The notes under the pieces: generated by a model
Told to the model about the DNA's origin: nothing
What the model saw: only the letters and a program-made list of their open reading frames with translations
Databases searched by the model: none
Part shown: positions 53,201 through 64,000 of the stretch, piece after piece
How the letters are laid out: every line of letters starts with the position of its first letter
Numbering within the stretch: position 1 is the stretch's first letter
Assembly (NCBI GenBank): GCA_020055645.1
Contig: CM034548.1
Span: forward strand, 23,032,701-23,096,700
DNA length: 64,000 bases
Direction: 5' to 3'
DNA from: Tomocerus qinae
Taxonomy: Eukaryota; Arthropoda; Collembola; Entomobryomorpha; Tomoceridae
Translations under genes and position numbers: made by a program

Positions 53201-54908
53201 TAAATCTTTTATACAGAATCTCTCTGAAAAGCCAATTTATCTCAAGGGAACCAAATACACATACACAAATACTAAATAACCCTCATTATACTTTCTTTAC
53301 ACCAACCATTTATGAACTGCGAGATTTCCTTACAAAATTGTTACATTCATTCGATGGAGAAAATCCCTATTTTGGACAAAATATATTTTGCCAGGTCATA
53401 AATGCATCTCAGCGTAGGAAAACTTATTATTGCAGGAGGATTTCCTTTCGTGTTTCCATCTTCACCTTTTCCATCAGATAAATCCCAGAGTTCTTTGTCT
53501 GACTTACTCCCACTATTATTACCTTTAGTCTTTAGAGACTCCAGATTCTGTCAGATTACAGCCGAGAACACTAAAACTAACTCCCTTTTTATTTCTATCA
53601 CATGAAGCCTTGAATGGCGAAATCCCACGTCTAGGATTTTGCACGAATCGATAAACAGACACGAAATTACTAGACAGGCTTCGTAAATATCTGATAGTGT
53701 AACATCTAATATCATACGAACACGAAATACCTCCAAAACTTTTCTAAAAACATTAAAACGCAATCTTCTTATCTATCCTATGGTTGTCATTAACAGTTAG
53801 TATTAGAAATCCTAGCAACACTATATCAAGAATCTAATTAAAAATCAATTCACTTTTTTAATTCTATCATTTGACAACTTTTTGCATGTTTTTTCTCTTC
53901 TCTTCCGTAATGTAATTAAAAAGTTGTATTGCGATAATTGCTAAATTTAAAATCACACAGTCAGAGGCATATTGCTATACAAACGAGAAACGTCTCAAAA
54001 GTTCCACCTTTAAGGATCATATTATGAGATTGATATTTATTTTTTATATAATGATGATTCAACAGTTTTTTAAGGCAACATGGATTTATTTAATTGCAAG
54101 CCAAAAAAAATTAAAATTACAGGCCCAAGCACATGTACATCAAAGGAAATATAACGAAGCTGAAGCACTATTATTGTCTGTCATGACCCAACCAAATTCC
54201 AGTCGTCGAGACGTTCTACATCAACTGGCCACATTATACAGTCAACTTAATCGTACGACAGATGCTGTCAGATTTGTTCGACTGGCCCTTCGCACTTGTT
54301 CGCAAACAGAACTGGCATGTGCCCCGATCCATGCTTTCCACGGAGACCTTTCAAAAGATATGCATGACCTAGACTCAGCCCTGAGGGTGAATTATTTTGC
54401 TGTACCTAAATGCTAGAAAAACATATTGTATTATTAAGTCTTACGATTAATAATTTAAAATAATGGGAAAAGAATTATAAAGGAATGTGAATAGTAATTA
54501 ATATTTGATTTCTTTACAGAGTTACAAAACGGCTGTTGAATTGCTACTGAAATTTAAATCGTGTTGCCGTTACAACAAAAATTTTGCAGCTACAAGCATT
54601 GCTACACATGTCCATTTAAATCTTGGAGCAATTTATCATGTAAAAGTAAGTATTATGCGAATAATAAAAGTTTAAACGTTCTGACCCATGACGGATGTTT
54701 TTTATAATCTGCCATGTTTCAGGGTCAATACGAAAAGGCTTGGAGACATTATAAAACTGCTATGGCACAAGATCCTAGCAATAAGGTTCTGCTTCAAAAC
54801 ATAGAAAAACTAAAGAAAGCTGAGCTTCGGCATAAAAATTCATCATGTCATCAACAAGACAGATTTAGTGGTCGTAATAAATATTCTATTCGACAACGTC
54901 AATACTAA
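23043..54908 (+). CDS. TMTC1: TMTC1-type transmembrane/TPR O-mannosyltransferase, 16 exons, 5' end missing
   Basis: Joined exons: 23043-23220, 24236-24309, 33382-33525, 33628-33700, 33832-33935, 34403-34586, 34914-35035, 36910-37080, 37381-37494, 45848-45991, 51819-52030, 52233-52368, 52463-52607, 54123-54386, 54520-54645, 54723-54908. All have GT-AG borders and compatible phases, giving 791 residues to a TAA stop. The N-terminal part is hydrophobic with the family signatures HPIHTEA (about 53-59), GRADVLAS (65-72), SKEHGITVLG (107-116), DNPASF (179-184) and PASNLLFRVGFVVAERILY (272-290). At least 11 TPRs follow (about 358-765), then a short basic tail. TMTC1-4 are known as ER multi-pass proteins that O-mannosylate cadherins. 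The TMTC1 assignment rests on DWQMGSIPLI, PHNAKMHYNYANLQKDLG and a shortened second TPR, all of which resemble vertebrate TMTC1 more than TMTC2-4 as I recall those sequences. The exons for the first TM helix and the acidic DD motif are not seen. Confidence 0.93.
23221..24235 (+). other. TMTC1 intron (1.0 kb)
   Basis: It starts gtaaga and ends ttgcag, with phase 0 on both sides. A+T-rich sequence with poly-A/T runs. Nothing else is recognised. Confidence 0.85.
24236..24309 (+). CDS. TMTC1: TMTC1 exon b
   Basis: The acceptor is ttttttgttgcag and the donor AG|gtaatg. It encodes VTGIVGRADVLASILVLLSF and on to CYH, continuing HPIHTEA directly into the family motif GIVGRADVL and the next membrane helix. 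It ends with two bases of an Arg codon that is completed 9 kb downstream. Confidence 0.93.
26115..26210. repeat. Imperfect (TAG)n cluster
   Basis: Two TAG/GTA-rich runs (about 26115-26140 and 26197-26210) separated by unrelated sequence. The first includes a palindromic CTAGTAGTACTAG core. Confidence 0.8.
26666..26689. repeat. (TAC)8 microsatellite
   Basis: Eight uninterrupted TAC units. This is the reverse-strand type of the GTA runs 0.5 kb upstream. Confidence 0.95.
26942..26959. repeat. (TC)n microsatellite
   Basis: Nine TC units. Confidence 0.95.
33382..33525 (+). CDS. TMTC1: TMTC1 exon c
   Basis: The acceptor is ttttttgtag and the donor gtaaaa. It encodes 47 whole codons with SVLLALGAMLSKEHGITVLG, the AMLxKExGITVLG block shared by TMTC proteins, and a following hydrophobic stretch ending at LHRR. 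It ends in phase 2 (AA). Confidence 0.93.
33628..33700 (+). CDS. TMTC1: TMTC1 exon d
   Basis: A short exon encoding YLWNRKMSSKALRLFKRLFV and on to LGLG, with donor gtaagt. Two in-frame acceptors are possible: cgctttag before 33628, or aatag before 33643, which removes five residues. The 33628 start is taken because its pyrimidine context is better. This part is poorly conserved in the family. Confidence 0.75.
33832..33935 (+). CDS. TMTC1: TMTC1 exon e (start of DUF1736-like segment)
   Basis: The acceptor is tttttcttcag and the donor AG|gtaaag. It encodes a hydrophobic start GLAFLSFRVFML, then a lumenal loop with SDQDNPASFS. The DNPAS element is a hallmark of TMTC proteins, and QDNPASFS is closest to TMTC1 as I recall it. 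Confidence 0.94.
33936..34402 (+). other. TMTC1 intron (467 bp)
   Basis: The borders are gtaaag and atttcag. Mostly C/T-rich and A/T-rich sequence. Nothing else is seen. Confidence 0.85.
34403..34586 (+). CDS. TMTC1: TMTC1 exon f
   Basis: The acceptor is taaaatttcag and the donor gtaaga. The 61 codons include AYLPAFNFWLLLAP and YDWQMGSIPLI, matching the family NxWLLLxP...DWxxGSIPL pattern, followed by another membrane helix ending PFWK. It ends in phase 0. Confidence 0.95.
34587..34913 (+). other. TMTC1 intron (327 bp)
   Basis: The borders are gtaaga and ttttccag. No internal feature is recognised. Confidence 0.85.
34914..35035 (+). CDS. TMTC1: TMTC1 exon g
   Basis: The acceptor is caattttccag and the donor AG|gtaaat. 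It encodes GLAFLIIPFIPASNLLFRVG then FVVAERILYIP, the best-conserved TMTC membrane block (LPASNLFFxVGFVVAERxLYxPS). The closing Ser codon is split across the next intron. Confidence 0.96.
35036..36909 (+). other. TMTC1 intron (1.9 kb)
   Basis: The borders are gtaaat and cttgtcag. It splits the Ser codon of the YIPS motif. Nothing else is recognised. Confidence 0.85.
36910..37080 (+). CDS. TMTC1: TMTC1 exon h
   Basis: The acceptor is caatgctcttgtcag and the donor gtaata. It completes the Ser codon and encodes LGFSLLVGTGVERIMAL, a last membrane helix (IVLVCVLSTFAY) and the loop WRSRETLF leading to the TPR region. An earlier AG at 36851-36852 is out of frame with the family motif. Confidence 0.93.
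37381..37494 (+). CDS. TMTC1: TMTC1 exon i (first TPR)
   Basis: The acceptor is gtatttacag and the donor AG|gtgagt. It encodes SGLRLLPHNAKMHYNYANLQ and KDLGNTEKAIHHYKKAL, the first tetratricopeptide repeat. It closely resembles the corresponding TMTC1 repeat (PHNAKVHYNYANFLKDQG in my recollection of the human protein). Confidence 0.95.
37495..45847 (+). other. TMTC1 intron (8.4 kb)
   Basis: The borders are gtgagt and tgtgcag. C-rich blocks lie around 39180-39530 and 43100-43400, and a G-rich block around 40440-40760. It has a (CA)n run at 39185-39199 and a (CT)n run at 43080-43092. No gene or element is recognised. Confidence 0.85.
39185..39199. repeat. (CA)n microsatellite
   Basis: Seven CA units at the edge of a C-rich block. 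Confidence 0.9.
45848..45991 (+). CDS. TMTC1: TMTC1 exon j (TPR 2 and start of TPR 3)
   Basis: It lies alone between introns of 8.4 and 5.8 kb. The acceptor is tttgtgcag and the donor CA|gtaagt. It encodes ASAHNNLGTLLNDSAEAEAH, FQQALRINPLH and FFNLGNLK. The second repeat has 31 residues instead of 34, a shortening also present in vertebrate TMTC1. Confidence 0.94.
49507..49514. repeat. Target-site duplication, left copy
   Basis: AGCACTAC directly abuts the left inverted terminus. An identical copy abuts the right terminus at 50053-50060. Confidence 0.85.
49536..49978. repeat. GAGCC-cluster array inside the transposon
   Basis: Clusters of two to four GAGCC pentamers recur about every 40 bp. 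The spacers resemble each other (for example AGGTCTWTAAAAAAATTTCG occurs twice or more). The array looks like a composite minisatellite that was partly duplicated with its terminal hairpin. It is far more GC-rich than its surroundings. Confidence 0.85.
49708..49757. repeat. 21-bp perfect hairpin 1 (GAGCC stem)
   Basis: The left arm 49708-49728 and right arm 49737-49757 are exact reverse complements made of GAGCC/GGCTC units. The loop has 8 bases. Confidence 0.9.
49958..50002. repeat. 21-bp perfect hairpin 2 (GAGCC stem)
   Basis: The left arm 49958-49978 and right arm 49982-50002 are exact reverse complements with a 3-base loop. Flanking spacers match those of hairpin 1, which implies internal duplication. 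Confidence 0.9.
50053..50060. repeat. Target-site duplication, right copy
   Basis: AGCACTAC, identical to the left copy at 49507-49514. Together they define an 8-bp duplication flanking the element. Confidence 0.85.
51819..52030 (+). CDS. TMTC1: TMTC1 exon k (TPRs 3-5)
   Basis: The acceptor is aattttag and the donor gtacgt. Its 70 whole codons cover QQGITPLAIRLMERSIELEP, LTNLAAMYTDLEQYEKA and HLNNYAAFLQRI, which are canonical TPR helix pairs with the W/L-G-Y-A-P spacing. It ends with the first base of a Gly codon (phase 1). Confidence 0.94.
52233..52368 (+). CDS. TMTC1: TMTC1 exon l (TPRs 5-6)
   Basis: The acceptor is tgatctcacag and the donor AG|gtatat. It encodes RLEEALHFYQKALLRDANH and VALLNAARLMKKLKFNEKAE. 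The split Gly before RLEEA gives the usual G-x-x-E-E-A turn of a TPR. Confidence 0.94.
52463..52607 (+). CDS. TMTC1: TMTC1 exon m (TPR 7)
   Basis: The acceptor is aacctttgcag and the donor gtaagt. It encodes ALLRDDDPQTKDGLGVLYLN and TGRANQAEILFREALQHRPN, one full TPR plus the start of the next. It ends in phase 0. Confidence 0.94.
52608..54122 (+). other. TMTC1 intron (1.5 kb)
   Basis: The borders are gtaagt and aaattacag. Most of 52680-53560 is C/T-rich with few G. Nothing else is recognised. Confidence 0.85.
54123..54386 (+). CDS. TMTC1: TMTC1 exon n (TPRs 8-10)
   Basis: This is the largest exon, at 88 codons. The acceptor is aaaattacag and the donor gtgaat. It encodes AQAHVHQRKYNEAEALLLSV, LHQLATLYSQLNRTTDAVRF and a more divergent repeat with HAFHGDLSKDMHDLDSAL. 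The reading frame stays open about 100 bp into the upstream intron, but that segment lacks TPR character. Confidence 0.93.
54520..54645 (+). CDS. TMTC1: TMTC1 exon o (TPRs 10-11)
   Basis: The acceptor is tttctttacag and the donor gtaagt. It has 42 codons, SYKTAVELLLKFKSCCRYNK then THVHLNLGAIYHVK. These close one repeat and give helix A of the last TPR. Confidence 0.92.
54723..54908 (+). CDS. TMTC1: TMTC1 terminal exon
   Basis: The acceptor is gccatgtttcag. It encodes GQYEKAWRHYKTAMAQDPSN, which completes the final TPR and matches the GxYxxAxxxYxxAlxxxP pattern. A basic, low-complexity tail ending YSIRQRQY and the TAA stop follow. No recognised ER-retrieval signal is visible at the C-terminus. 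Confidence 0.93.
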   Translation, partial: GQYEKAWRHYKTAMAQDPSNKVLLQNIEKLKKAELRHKNSSCHQQDRFSGRNKYSIRQRQY

Positions 54909-55112
54909 TTACAGAGTAAATGGTAACAAATAGCAAATCATTAGAATATGTTGAAAACACGAAGTATTTTCAATTAGTTAAGTCAGCGCTGAAATATATA
55001 ATCTTACAGAATTGTTACACTAGGCTAATAGAAACATAATAAGCTTTTGAATATCATTATTATTGTTAATAGTTTTGTAGGAGCAGCACCGCATTTCTTT
55101 CTATGTTGGCTA

Positions 55113-55118
55113 AATAAA
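55113..55118 (+). terminator. Candidate TMTC1 poly(A) signal
   Basis: The first AATAAA downstream of the TMTC1 stop, 205 bases away. Further copies lie at 55191-55196 and 55596-55601, so the true cleavage site is uncertain. Confidence 0.4.
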
Positions 55119-57934
55119 TGATATTCCATCAGCAACTAGTCAGAGAGTAAAATTAAGATTCACGCCCAGACCCATTCCGACATTACACTGAATAAAAAAA
55201 CTATACAATCACCAAACCCGCTACGAAGTTAAGAACTAAAAAACAGAGTTTTCTCACATTAATATCAGATTGATGAATTGTGTATACAATGAGAATAATA
55301 TATATAATATACAATCAAAAGTTATCTTTGTCAAAAATCAAGTAAGTCATAGTCATGGTCCTGAAACACGTTTGTCAACTGAAATTCCAGGAAAAGATGA
55401 ATGAAACATGAAGCGCTAAAGTTATTGATGACATAACAACGAAAAATATCCACTCTTCCAAAAATCACTTCTGTTTTATGTGAAGCATAAACTATGGCAA
55501 AGAAACCTGTGACCTATTTTTACCCCCTATGAATTAATATTTTTATAATGTATAATATAAAAAGCGTGTGATGTTGGTGACCAATAATATTACACAATAA
55601 AATCATGCATACTTTCATTGAAACGTCAACCACACTTTACGAACCTTTATTTCAATTTACGATTCTATTGACTTTGGCCCAAGAATTGTTTTTCGACGCA
55701 GAATTCCTAAAATCAAAATATTTATTACATAATAATGCAAGGTTGCATAAGCAAGCATATATGTAGAGGTGTAATATTACAGGAATTGCTGCATTTTATG
55801 GTACATGACAAATAAATATCACCAATTAAACTTACTATCGCAAATTGAAGAACCTGGACTTTCAATCTGGTTAAATTGTAAGCACTGGCTCTGCAATTTA
55901 TAAAAATACAAAATATAAATTAATGTACGAAACTCAAGGCGGTTTAATTTCCGTAGAACAATGCCTGCTATAGAATGAAAGGTGAGAAAAATGCTAGTAC
56001 TTGTTGACTTGTCATCATTGTAAGGAATTAGCAATTGTAAAGTCAGGAATGAACTGTTCCAGAAGCTTCTTGATTTTTAATTTTCGAAAAGGGCATCATT
56101 AAATACCATTTTATAGCCAATTTTGTTGAAGATTTTCTACAACGCGTCTCTTTATTTCTGCAAAAGGCTCTGTTTAGGAACCATAGAGGATATACCATAT
56201 TTATCAAAGTTTACCATTAAACTGACTCGGGCTGAAAAAATGGCTTCGTGTTGCAGACTTTTGACTTTGTCTAAAGAAAAAAACACTATTTTCGCCACCT
56301 GTCTTACAGTCTTACTGACTATGTATGTACAAGCATCATTGCTATTTGCTAAAAGAGCAAACCACATTGATTATACCAAATACTAATTAGTCTGTTATAA
56401 CGGCTCGTTTCTTTCAGTTTTACATCTGTTGTCAGAATCACAACTGTGCGTGTTAAAAAAATAATGTTATAGGATTAAATATATTAAAAATAGATACATA
56501 TATTAGCAAAAGCCATTGAGATGAAGATATTACCTGACTAACTATTTTGGTTGACAATGGAAAATACCGGAACAATTTCTATCCGCATGTTGATATCAAT
56601 TCATCATAATAATTTATACGTTATAACAACTATATCAACTTTAGTTAAATTATAAGACCAAATTAATCAAAAAAGAATAAGTCATAAGTTAGCATTCACA
56701 CAATGTTCTGTCCATAAGTCAATTACAAGCTGCAAGATTACAGCAAAAAAAATAGATTACCACAACGTATAATAATAGATTCACAATGTAAATGACATCA
56801 GTTCCAATTCTCCACCAGACTTCATTGCCTATTATTAACACTCTTCTTTTCTTCTACGCACTAAGCAGTCCGACACCAGTCAGTTAATACATGGATAATT
56901 CCAAAATCCTAAAAAAACTTCACTTTTGTGTACTTGGGCTATTACTAACTAAACTACAGTGTTTTGACAAATTTTGCCGAAAAGTTAGTCAAGCATAAAA
57001 GTTTGATAATATTGATGATTGATGATTGAAGCACACAATTACAGAGTCAAATAATTTGATGCCAAAATAGAATAAATTAAAATTCCATTCTCGCTCATTT
57101 TTCAGTGAACATTATGAAGTATGACAGTTTTACTTTAAACTCGACTTAATGTACAGAGTACAGATTACAGAGAACAGCATCTGACGTCCGACAAAAATGA
57201 GAAAAATAGTTACATTAACATCCTTACCTGTCCCTATTCACTAATAAATGACATAATATGACTGGTTGCCTTCATATTGAATTCACAAGAGTCAAATTTT
57301 AGCACTAGAAATTATAAAAGTAATAATAATTTGTAAAAATGCCGAAGCGAACCAAATTAAGAAAACTTGAGGGATGATGATGAATAGTACAAGTACACAA
57401 TAATTTCACTTTCGCGCTCTGATTCAGCAAAACAAGGAATAGCAGAGAAGATTCCTTGTACCTAAACGACAATCGCAGGGGGAAATTATTTCCTTCGTAG
57501 TACCCTGCATTACAGCACACATAAATTTAAAATCATTTATTTAAAAGGCTACATCATAAAATGTTGTACTATTACTAGCTTACTAGCTATTGAATTTCAA
57601 AAATGTATGGGCATTACATTTGGTTAACTTTTGAAAGATGCCAAAACGCAGTGAAGTTCATTATTTTTTATGTAACCTGCATTTCACTATTTCACATTTC
57701 ACACCTGCGGATCATTGCAATTCAAAATTTAAACATGTAATATTAGTACAAATGTAAAGAACACCACAGTATTCCTATTAGATTTTAAAAGGCATAAATA
57801 TTTTTAGCAAAATAGATAATTGTTACATTATTAGAATTGGCAAAAAATCGAAAGTACATGCAAAGCACGGGAGGTTCTTTCAACATACTATGATTTGCTT
57901 TTTGCGCATAACTACAATAATATGAAAAATACAT

Positions 57935-58134
57935 ACAGGTGGATTACCAATTAATGTTTTCGATAATGTGCCCCAAAGCAGTTTATCCGAAGTCCACCAC
58001 ACGCAATGTGCGTATGTCGGGTAACTTTGGAAGGCACCCGACATAGGCACATTACGTATGTTGTGTTGTACTTCGGGTAAACTGCTTTGAGGTACATTAT
58101 AGAAAACATTAATTACCCTACATTGTCTACCTGT
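57935..58134. repeat. 200-bp long inverted repeat (hairpin, MITE-like)
   Basis: The left arm begins ACAGGT and the right arm ends ACCTGT. Matching blocks within the arms include AATTAATGTTTTC, CAAAGCAGTTTA and TATGTCGGGT. The arms differ by scattered mismatches and small gaps and meet at a loop of about 12 bases near 58023-58034. No coding frame and no clear target duplication. A foldback MITE or a small-RNA hairpin precursor are both possible. Confidence 0.8.
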
Positions 58135-60028
58135 TTTGATTGGCATATTTTAGCCAACTGCTATTATTAAGCAACCACCAAAGAACTGCTTCTGAATTTC
58201 TAAAGGCTTAGACATCATCATTTGGTTTCGAATGATCATTCACTTTCAAATAATGTAAATTCTAATAAACTACTCCAGAGTGAAGCTCATCATTTTATTT
58301 AAAATGTAAAATTGTATACGCCAATGCATTACATGCAAGGAAACACTTCATTGTCTTATGACAAGGTAGACCATACATGAGCAGTAAGCACTTGTTTCGG
58401 CTTAATGCTATTGCTCAAATCGGATGTGTTTTTGATCACCACAACATAGCCCAACAATTATACAGCCTAATCAAAAAAGTCAGAAAGTAAAACACTTGTG
58501 TGCCAAATTCCAAATTTCGGAAATGAAACTTCCTAATTAAACATTTTGCATTTGGAAAATGTTAATGCTGGTCAATTTTGTAGATTTTTGTTGTCTTTAT
58601 CTATCGGGAAATAGCTTATCTTAAAACCTTTTAATAGCCAAGGCGGTTCAAATAGCAAAAAGTTGGTCTTCCCATTTCCGAAATTCATCATTCATTGGAG
58701 CAACTAAAATTGCTGCTGACCTACCTTAAGTAATTAAAAAACAGTCTAAATTTACAAAGTAAAAGCAATATTCCAGCCTATTGACTAATAATTTTTGGTC
58801 GTTGACATTTTTTCCACCAGCAAAGAATTATAATCTTTGCATTTGAGAGTGTAGTAGTGTGTGTATATGTATATTCATTTGTGAGTTTTTACTTGACTTG
58901 AGACTTTGAGACAGAGAAAATAAGATCCTTTTGACTATGTAGTTTGTAAATTTCGAAAGTTCCACCGAAAGTTGTACGTTACCCAAGAGGTCACGAGTGC
59001 CCGAAAAAGGTGTACCTTGTAAGAAGCCCCCAATGAGCCCGCTTATGTGCGGCACATACATCTTGTGTGAATGTATTTTACTAGATAGAAGAACCAAGTA
59101 AGTGCAGGATAGACGGACTAGTAGAACTACTCTTCTGGTTGAGAACTGTGCATTGCAGTTGGTGAAGTCCTACATTATATCCACTGGCTAATAATTTGTT
59201 TATAAAGTTCAACTCAAAAATGATGGAATATAAGGTATTAGGTATATAATTTGTTGTGCATAGGCGTAGCATATAGGTATCTTACTTACATTACAGGTTA
59301 CAGGTACTTCTTATACACAATGCATACCGTACGTTACGTACGTATGTATGTATTGTAGGTTTCTAGGTTGTAAGTGTAAGTTAGTAGATATTTCTTTCGA
59401 GTACTGACATCCCGATGTTCAAAATTTACTCTTCGTTTTTAATTTATTTCAGTTAAAATAGTTCAGCATAAACGCACTGTAACAGTTATTATATATTTTT
59501 TGTTGAAATATTATGTATTTAGTGATAGCGAAAACTAGAAAGTTGTAAATAAATCCTGTAATATAGTGATAAGGTGTTAGTTTTCTAAATCCTGTTGTAA
59601 GTTTGTACTGTAACCTGATTACCTGAATGTGGATTATCAATTATGCGGATCTAACTTGTCAATTCAGTTATCTTCTATCTATCACCAATATATTGTATCT
59701 CCCCATATTCAAAAATGGTTCAGAATTGATAGTGCAGTTATAAGTTGTATTACTCTCATAAGTTAATTCTTCTTTACAACTCCCTTGTTTTTTTTTTCGT
59801 TTGCGTTCTATTTTAGTTAATTCCATCATCAATTATGTCATAAGTTACTCCTGCTCACAATCAGTCATTAATTCCTCTTCATTTAGAATTTAATAAATTG
59901 AATGTTGTGTACAATAAAATATTTAGTTGTCAGTACTAATGCAGACGAATTTTTACAAGTCACATCTACTTTGTATTTTCAAAACACTGTAACTGATGGT
60001 AGTCAGCAGTTGAAAATGTAATAGATTT

Positions 60029-60034
60029 TCAGTC
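60029..60034 (+). promoter_or_regulatory. Candidate initiator (Inr) of SLK
   Basis: TCAGTC, an arthropod-style initiator sequence, lies 71 bases before the start codon. No convincing TATA box or downstream element was found. A 5' UTR intron cannot be excluded because a T-rich tract followed by TTTTAG lies near 59788-59816. Confidence 0.2.
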
Positions 60035-60104
60035 CTTGGTTCGATATAGTTAAATAGTACGTTAGTGAGCCTTCAAACTCGTTGTCAAGAATTGCCAAGT
60101 CGCC

Positions 60105-64000
<3,896 letters not shown>

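Larger units (their letters stand above)
54909..60104. other. Intergenic region between TMTC1 and SLK
   Basis: This 5.2-kb A/T-rich interval holds the TMTC1 3' UTR (poly(A) signal candidates at 55113, 55191 and 55596), the long hairpin at 57935-58134 and, near its end, the SLK 5' UTR and promoter. Short open frames on both strands (for example near 56123-56386) show no family motifs. Confidence 0.8.

Noticed and set aside
56123-56386. Overlapping 87- and 71-codon ORFs on both strands between the two genes
   Set aside because: Some codons look protein-like, but no family, start context or splice partner was found on either strand.
57880-58146. 89-codon minus-strand ORF
   Set aside because: It lies almost wholly within the 200-bp inverted repeat and is a by-product of that repeat.

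Overview
This is a 64-kb window of an animal nuclear genome. The evidence is canonical GT-AG introns, long AT-rich introns, and two genes from families typical of metazoans. Protein similarity and genome style suggest an invertebrate. An arthropod is plausible, because the kinase N-terminus resembles insect Slik/SLK, but the sequence alone does not fix the lineage. Nothing bacterial, organellar or viral was recognised.

Layout. (1) Positions 1-23042 hold no exon I can defend. The stretch is AT-rich noncoding DNA with microsatellites and alternating blocks rich in C (poor in G) or rich in G (poor in C). It is either intergenic or 5' intron sequence of the first gene. (2) Positions 23043-54908, plus strand, carry 16 exons encoding 791 residues of a TMTC1-type protein (transmembrane and TPR repeat-containing; ER O-mannosyltransferase family). 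All exons join in phase. The first exons, with the first transmembrane helix and the acidic DD motif, were not found. Introns range from 77 bp to about 9.1 kb. One of the largest holds a complete-looking 538-bp non-autonomous DNA transposon with 15-bp inverted termini, an 8-bp target duplication and a GC-rich (GAGCC)n interior. (3) Positions 54909-60104 are intergenic, with candidate poly(A) signals and a 200-bp near-perfect inverted repeat. (4) Positions 60105-64000, plus strand, carry the first eight exons of an SLK/STK10 (Drosophila Slik) type STE20 kinase. The kinase domain is whole, and the gene runs off the right edge in a low-complexity linker exon.

The two genes lie head to tail. TMTC proteins act in the ER membrane on cadherin-type substrates. 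SLK/Slik kinases act at the cortex on ERM proteins. There is no sequence evidence that the two are co-regulated. The most unusual features are the GAGCC-array transposon, the long hairpin at 57935-58134 and the strand-asymmetric mosaic of the noncoding DNA.
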